Shown: positions 5,238-12,857 of the stretch, piece after piece
Layout: every line of letters begins with the position of its first letter
Numbering within the stretch: position 1 is the stretch's first letter
From: an uncultured Alistipes sp.
GTDB taxonomy: Bacteria; Bacteroidota; Bacteroidia; Bacteroidales; Rikenellaceae
Length of the DNA stretch: 14,608 nt
Assembly (NCBI GenBank): GCA_934754975.1
Contig: CAKVKI010000035.1
Coordinates: 1-14,608, forward strand
Direction of reading: 5' to 3'
Notes under the pieces: model-generated
Told to the model about the DNA's origin: nothing
Database searches by the model: none
Seen by the model: the letters and a program-made list of their open reading frames with translations, nothing else
Position numbers and translations under genes: made by a program

Positions 5238-7226
5238 TTAGAAACCGGGGTTATTCTTAAGATTGGGGTTCTTAGTCAGTTCGCCCGACGGCAGCGGCTG
5301 GTAGTAGTAGCGGGTGTCGTAGGTGAAGATGTAGCTATGCCCAGATCGCGGCTCGGTGAAGCGCACGTCGAAGAAGTATTTGTTGACGTCCGTTGCGAAG
5401 AAGGGCATCAGGATACGATAACGCGTGGTGTTCTGCTCGTCGTAGAAGATGCGCCAGCGCTTGAGGTCCCAATAGGTCTGGTTCTCGAAGGCCAGCTCCT
5501 TGCGGCGTTCGCGGCGCACGATATCGACCGAATTGAGATCGGCGGCCGAGGCCAGCTGTTCAGCGCCCGCCCGTTCGCGGATGAGGTTGATGCAACGGAA
5601 AGCCTCGTCGCGGTAGCTGTCGCCGTCTTCGGAGGTCGTCTTGCCGAGCTGGGTCAGCTCGTAGGCGGCTTCGGCACGGTTGAGCAGGACCTCGGCGTAA
5701 CGCATGTCGATCCAGTGCTGCGTGGACTTGCCGCCCGAATTATTCTCCAGATCGGGATCGAGGTACTTGCGCAGGTAGGTGCCGCCGATGTTGCCGAAGT
5801 TCCAGCCGTTCACCGGACCGTTGAGACCCGTAATGAGCATCGACGTGACGGGCGCAGCCCCCGGATAAGGGGTATAGGGCGACTTGAGCTGAACGGCAGG
5901 ACCGCCGTTGAAGGCTCCGGTCAGCTGCACGTCTTTGAGTCCCAGGGTCTCGTAGGCTGCGGTTTCACCCTCCCGGATCAGGCGGGAGATACCTTTGCCC
6001 TCTTCCACCTTGCCGGTGTAGAGACCACGGCGGATTTCGATATACTGGTCCTTGAACTTCGACATGGGAAGGATGACCGTACCCAGCAGGCGCGGCTCGG
6101 CGTTGGCAAAGGCGTCCATCGGGTTGTCGTATAACTTGTAATAGCCGTTTTCGTCGAGGAATCTGAACTTGCCGTCGGCACCCAGTTCGACGCCGTCGAA
6201 CATCTCGATAAAGTCGACCGTGGGACTTACCTCCGAGTCGTTGCCGCCCGTCGAGATCGAGCGCGGCACTACCGAGTTGTCGTAGTCGTGCGTCAGGAAT
6301 TTCTCCTTGTAGTAGCGGGCGTAGATGGTCTCGGTGTTGGCATTGCTTTCATCGAGGAACAACGCCGCAAAATTCTCGGCCTGCGCGTCGCGGTTGCCGG
6401 CGGCCCATTTGGCCTTATAGAGCGAATAACCGCCCTCGTCCACGATCTTCGAGGCTTTGTAAGCCGCTTCGAAATAATCGGCGGCCCGTTCGGCGGGAAT
6501 GCCGCAGATGCGTTTGCCGAGGTGTTCTTCGCTGACGGTGTTGTACTTGGCGATCGAGCCGGCATAGAGCATGGCGCGCGACTTAAGGGCTGCGGCGGCA
6601 TAGCGGGTGGCACGGCCGGAATCGTTCTTGTCGGGCAGGCCGGCGATAGCTAGGTCGAGGTCCTGTCCGATAAAGTCCCAGCACTCCTCTTCGGAAGCAC
6701 GCGGAGTCCATGTATCCTCCAGCGTAGCGTTGGCCGGGTAATCGATCACATAATCGAGCTTCGGAACGCCGCCCAGACGCTTGACCATTGCGAAGTAAAC
6801 ATAGGCGCGGATGAAGTATGCCTCGCCCAAGACCATATTGTAATCGCTGTCCGAAAATCCGCTTTTGTATTTCGGGAGACCTTCGATAAGAAGGTTGATT
6901 TCGCGGATCGTTTTATAAGCGGCGTCCCACATATTGCTGCCGGGTTCGGGGAAGAATCCCTGCGTATCGCGTCCTACGGCTTCGCCCGTGGCACAGCACA
7001 TCTGGCGGTGCATGATGCCGTTGTCGTTCAGACCGCGTTCGAAACTATACCGGAAATCCTCCATAGGCAGGACACTATACAAGCGTGCGAGGTAACTCGT
7101 CGCACCTTCGACGTTGCCGAAGATATCTTTTTCGTTAAAAATATTTTTCGGCGGTATTTCCAAATCGGTACACGCGGCGAATGCGCCCGCGCAAAGAATC
7201 AGGAGATAATATTTCAGACGTTTCAT
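5238..7226 (-). CDS. SusD/RagB-family glycan-binding lipoprotein
   Basis: This 662-residue lipoprotein would sit on the cell surface as the lid of the neighbouring SusC channel and capture the oligosaccharide. The signal peptide ends in lipobox FAAC (Cys19). Family hallmarks are visible: repeated TPR-like helices in the first half, WIDMRYAEVLLNRAEAAYEL in the second half, INLIRERAG, and near the C-terminus VRRERRKELAFENQTYWDLKR. It is longer than the starch-binding founder SusD (about 550 residues), with inserts in the ligand-facing half, so the ligand cannot be read from the sequence. The neighbours point to an alpha-mannoside. The gene starts 13 bp after the susC stop behind an A-rich leader, so the two are co-transcribed. 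Confidence 0.95.
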   Translation of the reverse strand: MKRLKYYLLILCAGAFAACTDLEIPPKNIFNEKDIFGNVEGATSYLARLYSVLPMEDFRYSFERGLNDNGIMHRQMCCATGEAVGRDTQGFFPEPGSNMWDAAYKTIREINLLIEGLPKYKSGFSDSDYNMVLGEAYFIRAYVYFAMVKRLGGVPKLDYVIDYPANATLEDTWTPRASEEECWDFIGQDLDLAIAGLPDKNDSGRATRYAAAALKSRAMLYAGSIAKYNTVSEEHLGKRICGIPAERAADYFEAAYKASKIVDEGGYSLYKAKWAAGNRDAQAENFAALFLDESNANTETIYARYYKEKFLTHDYDNSVVPRSISTGGNDSEVSPTVDFIEMFDGVELGADGKFRFLDENGYYKLYDNPMDAFANAEPRLLGTVILPMSKFKDQYIEIRRGLYTGKVEEGKGISRLIREGETAAYETLGLKDVQLTGAFNGGPAVQLKSPYTPYPGAAPVTSMLITGLNGPVNGWNFGNIGGTYLRKYLDPDLENNSGGKSTQHWIDMRYAEVLLNRAEAAYELTQLGKTTSEDGDSYRDEAFRCINLIRERAGAEQLASAADLNSVDIVRRERRKELAFENQTYWDLKRWRIFYDEQNTTRYRILMPFFATDVNKYFFDVRFTEPRSGHSYIFTYDTRYYYQPLPSGELTKNPNLKNNPGF

Positions 7227-7239
7227 TTTTTTGCTTTTT

Positions 7240-10200
7240 TTAGAATTTAACGTTCAGTCCGATAGTATAGGTCTTGTTGATCGGATAGAAGTATCCCATA
7301 TTGCTGGCCCCGCCATCCGACGGATGAATGTAGAACTCCGGGTCGAGATAATCCAGACCTGTGATCGTCAGCAGATTGTAGGCGCTGGCGTAGATCCGGA
7401 CATTCTCGATACCCACCTTCGTCAGCCACTTTTTGGGCAGCGAATAACCGATTTCGAGGTTCTTCAAACGCAGGTAGCGGGCATTCTGCAATGCATGCTC
7501 CGAATTGGGGTTGGCCGTCGAACCCGTATAGCCGTATTCGCCGGAGACCCACTTGGTGGCGGGATCGTAGGGATTGGCCGTCGGATCGGTCGGATGCCAG
7601 CGGTCCAAATGTTCGCTGATGGCGTTGGTACGTGACCAAAGCGGCTCCTGCAGAAACTCGCGGGCAATGATGTAACGGTTGCCCGAACCCTGCCAGAGCA
7701 TCGAGAAGTCGATTCCTTTCCACGATGCGCTGATCGTCAGACCGAAATTGACCATCGGAACCATATCCGTGTAGCCGATCGGATGTACGTCCAGGTCGTT
7801 GATCCAGCCGTCGCCGTTCCAGTCTTCGTAAAGATAATCTCCCATCACGCTGCCGCGGCCGACATAAACGGGATTGTAGTAAAGCTGATCCCAGCTTGTG
7901 ATACGCCCGCCTTCGCCGTAACCCCACCAGATGCTGTTGAAACGGTCGTTGTTGTTCTGACGCCAGTTCAGGAAGGAGTTGCCCGACTCGGCACGCTCGT
8001 AGTAGAGCGTCTTGCGGCGCGTGAACGAAACATTGCCCTTGACCGCATAGGAGAAATCGCCGACGCGGTTACGGTGGCTCAGCTCAAGTTCGAAACCGGT
8101 ATCCCGATCACTGTTAAGATTCTCTTTCGGCAGACTCGCGCCCACGCTGCCCGGAAGGCTCAGGTTTCGCGTAGCGTACAGTCCGTCGCGGCGCCGGCGG
8201 AAATAGTCGAAGGTCAGGCCGAGTTTGCCGTTCCATGCGCTGAAATCCAGACCGATGTCAAGCGTTTTAAGAGTATACCAAGTGATTTTTTTGTTGGCAA
8301 TGTCTTTAGGTACGGAACCATTGACATAATCTCCGCCGAGGATCGCTCCTCCGGAGGGATAGGTAAAGCCCGTCAGGAACTCGTAATATAGGCCGGTGTC
8401 GTCACCCGTCTTACCGTACGATGCACGGATTTTCAGGTTCTCGATGAAGTCGAGCGAAGACTCTTTCCAGAAGTTTTCCTCCGAAATACGCCATCCGACG
8501 GATACCGAGGGGAAGAAGACCCAGCGCAGGTCACCCGACGGAAAGCGCGACGATGCGTCGTAGCGGAAGACGAATTCGGCGAGATACTTGCCGCCGAAGT
8601 CGTAGTTGAAACGGCCTGCCAGCGACTGATATGCATAATCGTAGAGCGCTCCGGCGGTATTCGACTGGTTGAACTGCTGCGTTTCGCCGTCGCCGACGAA
8701 TACCTCATCCTTGGGCAGCAGCACTTCGCGGCTGCCGTAGAAGTTGTCGCCCACTCTGTGCTGATCCTCGAAGAGCAGCATGCCCGATACGGAATGGCGG
8801 CCGAAGGTGCGGTCATAGCCCAGCTGTACGTGCCACTGGCGGTGTTCCTTGCCGTAATAGTTGCGCTGCACGAAATAATCGTGCGCGTCTCCCTTCAGGA
8901 AGCTGGTCGCGGCTCCGGTGGAGGTATAAGTGTTGAACGCCTTTCTGTAGAACTTGTTGTCGTTCATGATGTAGTCGTAGCTGAAGAAGCCCTTGGCATA
9001 CAGACCCGGCAGGAACGGCATGTCCCAGCGCAGCGAGAAGGCAGACTGGAACCAGCGGCTGATCAGGCTCTGGTATCCGTTGGCGTCCTTGTCGATCATG
9101 GCCAGCGGATTGACGATACCCGTGTTGTCGTCCTTGGTATGGTACATGGTCTGCTCGTCGTCATAGTAGAACGGATCGAGCGGGGTGAAGAGCCACGTGC
9201 TACGCACGATGTCCGAAGAGGAGAAGTTGCTCATCTTCTTCTCATCCATATGACCTGCGAGGTTGACGTCGAGGGTCAGGTTCTTGGCGATCTTCGCGTT
9301 GATGTTGGCGCGCAGCGTGTATTTGTCATAGGTAATCGGGGTGTGCTGCAGGAAACTCTCCTGATACTGGTAACCGAGACTGGTATAGAAGGTGACCTTA
9401 TCGTTGCCGCCGCTGGCGCTCACCGTATGCTGAGTCTGGGGCGCCGAATTGCGGAAGACGGCCTCTTTCCAGTTATAGGACTTCTTCTCGCCGTTGCGGT
9501 AGGCGGCGATATCCTCCTGGCTGTACTGCGGAACAGGCGACATGTTGTCTACGGAGTGCATCGTGTATTTCTCGTTGTAGAGCGTCATCCAGTCGGCCGC
9601 CCCCACGAGATCGGGGAAATTCGAAGGCCGCTGCCACGACATATTGCCCGAATAATTGATATTGACCCGGCCCTTGTTGCCTTTCTTGGTGGTGATAAGC
9701 ACCACGCCGTTACCGCCCTTCACGCCGTAGATGGCTGCCGACGCATCCTTCAGCACCGAAACCTGCTCGATATCTTCGGGATCGAGCCGCGCCATGTTGT
9801 CGCGCGGCACACCGTCGATCACGATAAGCGGCGCACCGAATCCGCGGATGTCCATCGAGGTATTGAACTGACCCGGTTCGCTGGAGTTCTGCCTTACGCG
9901 GAGTCCCGCTACCTTGCCGGTCAGCATGTTCTGGACGTTCTCGTTCTTGGTCGTGATGATCTCGTCGTTGTTGATGGCAGAGATGGCTCCCGTAAGGGAC
10001 GCTTTTTTCTGAGTGCCGTAACCTACGACGACCAGTTCCTCGATTTCGAGGGCGTCGTTTTCAAGCACGAAGTCATAAGTGGTCTTTCCGGCAACGACTT
10101 TGGCCGACTGCTCGGCGTATCCGACGAAACTCACTTTCAGCACCGAGCCGGGAACGGCCTGCAGCGAAAAGCTGCCCGTCGTGCCGGTTACATCTCCCTT

Positions 10201-10374
10201 TTGGGTCGTGGTGTCGAAAACCGTGGCTCCGATCACCGGCTGCCCGGAAGCGTCCTTGACGGTACCCGATACCGTAAAGGGCTCTCCTTGCGCGCGGGTT
10301 TCGAGGGCCGCGAAAGCCAACGCCACGCACATACAAACCTTTAGCAGGTTCAAGAAGTTAGTACAAATTTTCAT
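7240..10374 (-). CDS. SusC/RagA-family TonB-dependent outer-membrane transporter
   Basis: The protein has 1044 residues from the chosen start. It is the outer-membrane channel that imports oligosaccharides using TonB energy, paired with the SusD protein. Order of parts: signal peptide 1 to ~29 (ending TRAQ), carboxypeptidase-regulatory-like domain at ~33-107 (VSGTVKDASGQPVIGATV), the TonB-box region with EELVVVGYGTQKK at ~113-125, plug domain to ~240 (DIRGFGAPLIVIDGVP, VLKDASAAIYGVKGGNGVVLITTK), then a beta-barrel closing with an aromatic-ended strand (TIGLNVKF). The open frame continues 16 codons upstream to 10422, but that part is the transcribed hairpin at 10409-10437 and is not signal-like. 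Met 10374, followed by KICTNFLNLLK and a hydrophobic core, gives a proper signal peptide. I see no ECF-anti-sigma signalling extension. Confidence 0.95.
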   Translation of the reverse strand: MKICTNFLNLLKVCMCVALAFAALETRAQGEPFTVSGTVKDASGQPVIGATVFDTTTQKGDVTGTTGSFSLQAVPGSVLKVSFVGYAEQSAKVVAGKTTYDFVLENDALEIEELVVVGYGTQKKASLTGAISAINNDEIITTKNENVQNMLTGKVAGLRVRQNSSEPGQFNTSMDIRGFGAPLIVIDGVPRDNMARLDPEDIEQVSVLKDASAAIYGVKGGNGVVLITTKKGNKGRVNINYSGNMSWQRPSNFPDLVGAADWMTLYNEKYTMHSVDNMSPVPQYSQEDIAAYRNGEKKSYNWKEAVFRNSAPQTQHTVSASGGNDKVTFYTSLGYQYQESFLQHTPITYDKYTLRANINAKIAKNLTLDVNLAGHMDEKKMSNFSSSDIVRSTWLFTPLDPFYYDDEQTMYHTKDDNTGIVNPLAMIDKDANGYQSLISRWFQSAFSLRWDMPFLPGLYAKGFFSYDYIMNDNKFYRKAFNTYTSTGAATSFLKGDAHDYFVQRNYYGKEHRQWHVQLGYDRTFGRHSVSGMLLFEDQHRVGDNFYGSREVLLPKDEVFVGDGETQQFNQSNTAGALYDYAYQSLAGRFNYDFGGKYLAEFVFRYDASSRFPSGDLRWVFFPSVSVGWRISEENFWKESSLDFIENLKIRASYGKTGDDTGLYYEFLTGFTYPSGGAILGGDYVNGSVPKDIANKKITWYTLKTLDIGLDFSAWNGKLGLTFDYFRRRRDGLYATRNLSLPGSVGASLPKENLNSDRDTGFELELSHRNRVGDFSYAVKGNVSFTRRKTLYYERAESGNSFLNWRQNNNDRFNSIWWGYGEGGRITSWDQLYYNPVYVGRGSVMGDYLYEDWNGDGWINDLDVHPIGYTDMVPMVNFGLTISASWKGIDFSMLWQGSGNRYIIAREFLQEPLWSRTNAISEHLDRWHPTDPTANPYDPATKWVSGEYGYTGSTANPNSEHALQNARYLRLKNLEIGYSLPKKWLTKVGIENVRIYASAYNLLTITGLDYLDPEFYIHPSDGGASNMGYFYPINKTYTIGLNVKF

Positions 10375-10401
10375 ACGTTTTGTTTTTAAGTGGTTGGGTT
10401 C

Positions 10402-10437
10402 AAAAAAACTCCGGCCCGACACGGGGTCCGGCCGGAG
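10402..10437 (-). terminator. Intrinsic terminator or attenuator in the susC leader
   Basis: On the minus strand CTCCGGCC and GGCCGGAG (10437-10430 and 10416-10409) form an 8-bp stem. It is extended by one G/G mismatch and GAC/GTC around a CCCGT loop, and followed at once by seven T (10408-10402). It is a textbook Rho-independent terminator, 62 bp after the GH92 stop and only 28 bp before the susC ATG. No full promoter fits between it and susC, so any transcript reaching susC, from the GH92 side or from a promoter at about 10440-10500, must pass it. Confidence 0.85.
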
Positions 10438-10499
10438 CCGGGAATTCAGATTTCCTTTTTCAACATAAGCGGTTTATAATTAGGTCGTAATCGGTGTCG

Positions 10500-12845
10500 T
10501 TATTCCGTCAGCGACGTGTTGGGTTCCGGGGCGAGCGTGATTTTCAGGCGGCCGCCGCGCACCACGTCTGCGAAAGGCAGCTGCACGCCCGTCAGGGGTT
10601 TGCCGTCGAGCTGCGCAGAGCCGATATAATAATTCTCCGGCGTATTGCCCGCGGTCTCGATCACGAATTCGCGGCCTTCGTAATAATCGGGATTCAGGCT
10701 GATCGTAACCTTGTCGAAAAGCGGACTGCCGAGCTGGAACGACGGATCGGGAGCCGTCAGGCCCTTCACGTCGAAGAGTCCCATCGAAGCCATGACGTAC
10801 CATGCGCCCAGCTGTCCCTGATCCTCGTCCTGGCCGTAGCCGTAGCCGTGAATCTCCTCCGTACCGTAGAATTCGTTGCAGATCGTGCGCATCCACTTCT
10901 GCGAGAGCCACGGTTTGCCCGAGAAGTTGAACAGGCCCGAAATATGGAGGTTCGGCTGGTTGCCGTGGTTATAGTAGGTATGCAGTCCCGCAAAGGCGTC
11001 GATGGTCTTACCGCCGCCGAAGACGTTTTCACGCGAGATCAGGAACGTGCTGTCGAGCCGGTTGTTGAACTCCTCGCGGCCGACCATCTCAACGAGTCGG
11101 TCGATATCATGGGGGACATAATAGGTGTACTGTACGGCATTGCCTTCCTGAAAGCCCACCCACGGCGCATAGGGATCGAAGTCGGCGATAAACCGCCCCT
11201 GCTCGTCGCGCGGACGCATCAGCTTGGTCTCGGGATCGAAGAGCAGTTTCCACCCTTCGGAGAGTTTCGAAAGCTGCCCGTAATCGGCTTCATGTCCCAG
11301 CTGGCGGGCCATCTGAGCCACGGCATAGGCGCTGAACGAATATTCGAGCGTATGCGAGGCCGAGAAACCCGAACCGCGGGGCGTGGTCTGCATGTGCAGT
11401 TCCGTCGAATAGGGCGAGTAACCGCGCTCGACGAACTGCCCCACATCCAGCTTGCCGGCTCCCGCGGGACGGCCTTCGCTGCCCAGTTCGTTCTTGCGGG
11501 CGGCTTCATAACCGAGCGCCACGTCGAAATTGCGGATGCCGCAGTTGTAGGCCGCCGCGATGGCGAGGCCCGTAAAGTTGGTGCCCACGCCCGAAACATA
11601 CTTGCTGCATGCGATGCCGTCGCCCAGCCAGCCGGCGTCCTTGTAAACCAGCAGCTGGCTCGAAATCCAGTCGGCGTAATATTCGGGATAGGCGATGCTC
11701 CACAACTGGGTCAGGTTCCAGAATCCGCCCCAGATGGCATCGGTATTATAGTGGTTATGCAGCGGGTTGCCGGCGGGGTCGAGCGGAATCTGCCCTACCG
11801 TCCCGTCGTTCGCGGGATAGGCCCCGTTCACGTCGCTGGCCAAGCCGCGTCCCAGCACGGCATGGAACAGGCCCGTATAGAATTTGACCCGGTCCTCCTG
11901 TTTGCCGCCCTCGACGCGGATGCGTCCGAGCGCCTCTTCCCAGGCTTCGTTTGCGGCCAAGAGCGCCCCGTCGAAATCCAGATCGGCGGCTTCGGCCTGC
12001 ATGTTCAGGCGGGCGTTTTCGACCGAAGTATACGACAGGCCGATCTTCACGCCGACGTCCTGACGCGCACGGGTATCGAAACGCAGGTACAGCCCGGCGC
12101 CCGCTCCCGTACGGCTCCGCTCCCCGGCAAAAACCTCTTCGCCGCAGAAAGCGCCCCACGACGCAGGTTCGGCATCCACGACGGCGCTGAAATACATCTT
12201 CACGACGGCTCCTTTCTGATAAATGTCCACATAAACGGGTTCGGTCACCACCCAGCCCTCGATACGGCCGTCCTCGGTAAAGGTCACCGAAGCGTCGCGC
12301 GCAGGACCGCTTTCGCCCATCTTCGTGCCGATGTTGAAGATCAGGTTGGCCTCTTCCGAAGCGGGGAACGTATAGCGGTGGAAACCGACGCGCTTGGCAG
12401 CCGTCAGTTCGGCTTTCACACCGTAGTCTTTCAGCAGTACGGAGTAATAGCCCGGACGCGCCACCTCGTCTTTCTTGTCGAAGCGCGAACGGTAACCCGC
12501 ATCCGGATCGTCGAGCGGACCGGGAACAGTCTGCAGTGCGCCGACGGTCGGGGCGATCACCACGCCGCCCACCTGAAATTCGTGGAAATTGGCGAAACCT
12601 TCGATCGAAGTATGACGGGCGTCGTAGCCCACAGCCTGCCAGCCGCCGGGATTTCCGAGGTGGCCGTCGGTGGTCGGCGCCAGCTTCGCCATGCCGAACG
12701 GCACCGCCGCGGGCGTAAAGAAGAACCAGCGCGAATGGGCCGTTCCGATACGGGGATCGACATAGCCGGTCAGCGGTTCGGGCGCCGCGCAGGAGGTCAT
12801 GCAGGCCGCCGCCAGGGAAATCAGGGATAAAAACAGTCTATTCAT
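10500..12845 (-). CDS. GH92-family alpha-mannosidase lipoprotein
   Basis: This 781-residue enzyme would remove terminal alpha-linked mannose, with inversion and a calcium ion, as known for GH92. The signal peptide holds a lipobox (MTSC, Cys19; AAAC with Cys15 is an alternative), so it is membrane-anchored and probably acts in the periplasm or at the surface. The N-terminal beta-sandwich starts with YVDPRIGT and continues through VPFGMAKLAPTTDG. The (alpha/alpha)6 catalytic part has FQEGNAVQYTYYVPHD (Glu567, likely general acid) and YGQDEDQGQLGAWYVMASMG (Asp673/Asp675, likely base region). The C-terminal ENYYIGSAQLDGKPL is a family hallmark. The central stretch from about 366 to 430 departs from the usual GH92 pattern, so the linkage (1,2; 1,3; 1,6) cannot be assigned. 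The start follows the GH38 gene by 12 bp. Confidence 0.92.
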   Translation of the reverse strand: MNRLFLSLISLAAACMTSCAAPEPLTGYVDPRIGTAHSRWFFFTPAAVPFGMAKLAPTTDGHLGNPGGWQAVGYDARHTSIEGFANFHEFQVGGVVIAPTVGALQTVPGPLDDPDAGYRSRFDKKDEVARPGYYSVLLKDYGVKAELTAAKRVGFHRYTFPASEEANLIFNIGTKMGESGPARDASVTFTEDGRIEGWVVTEPVYVDIYQKGAVVKMYFSAVVDAEPASWGAFCGEEVFAGERSRTGAGAGLYLRFDTRARQDVGVKIGLSYTSVENARLNMQAEAADLDFDGALLAANEAWEEALGRIRVEGGKQEDRVKFYTGLFHAVLGRGLASDVNGAYPANDGTVGQIPLDPAGNPLHNHYNTDAIWGGFWNLTQLWSIAYPEYYADWISSQLLVYKDAGWLGDGIACSKYVSGVGTNFTGLAIAAAYNCGIRNFDVALGYEAARKNELGSEGRPAGAGKLDVGQFVERGYSPYSTELHMQTTPRGSGFSASHTLEYSFSAYAVAQMARQLGHEADYGQLSKLSEGWKLLFDPETKLMRPRDEQGRFIADFDPYAPWVGFQEGNAVQYTYYVPHDIDRLVEMVGREEFNNRLDSTFLISRENVFGGGKTIDAFAGLHTYYNHGNQPNLHISGLFNFSGKPWLSQKWMRTICNEFYGTEEIHGYGYGQDEDQGQLGAWYVMASMGLFDVKGLTAPDPSFQLGSPLFDKVTISLNPDYYEGREFVIETAGNTPENYYIGSAQLDGKPLTGVQLPFADVVRGGRLKITLAPEPNTSLTE

Positions 12846-12857
12846 AGGTAGTTTGGT

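Noticed and set aside
8758..10344. A 528-codon open frame on the + strand opposite susC
   Set aside because: It is a mirror frame of a clear SusC gene with low-complexity Val/His/Arg-rich content and no family signature.
10494..12830. A 778-codon open frame on the + strand opposite GH92
   Set aside because: It lies wholly inside a convincing GH92 gene, shows no domain, and is of the kind that G+C-rich codon use commonly leaves open on the opposite strand.
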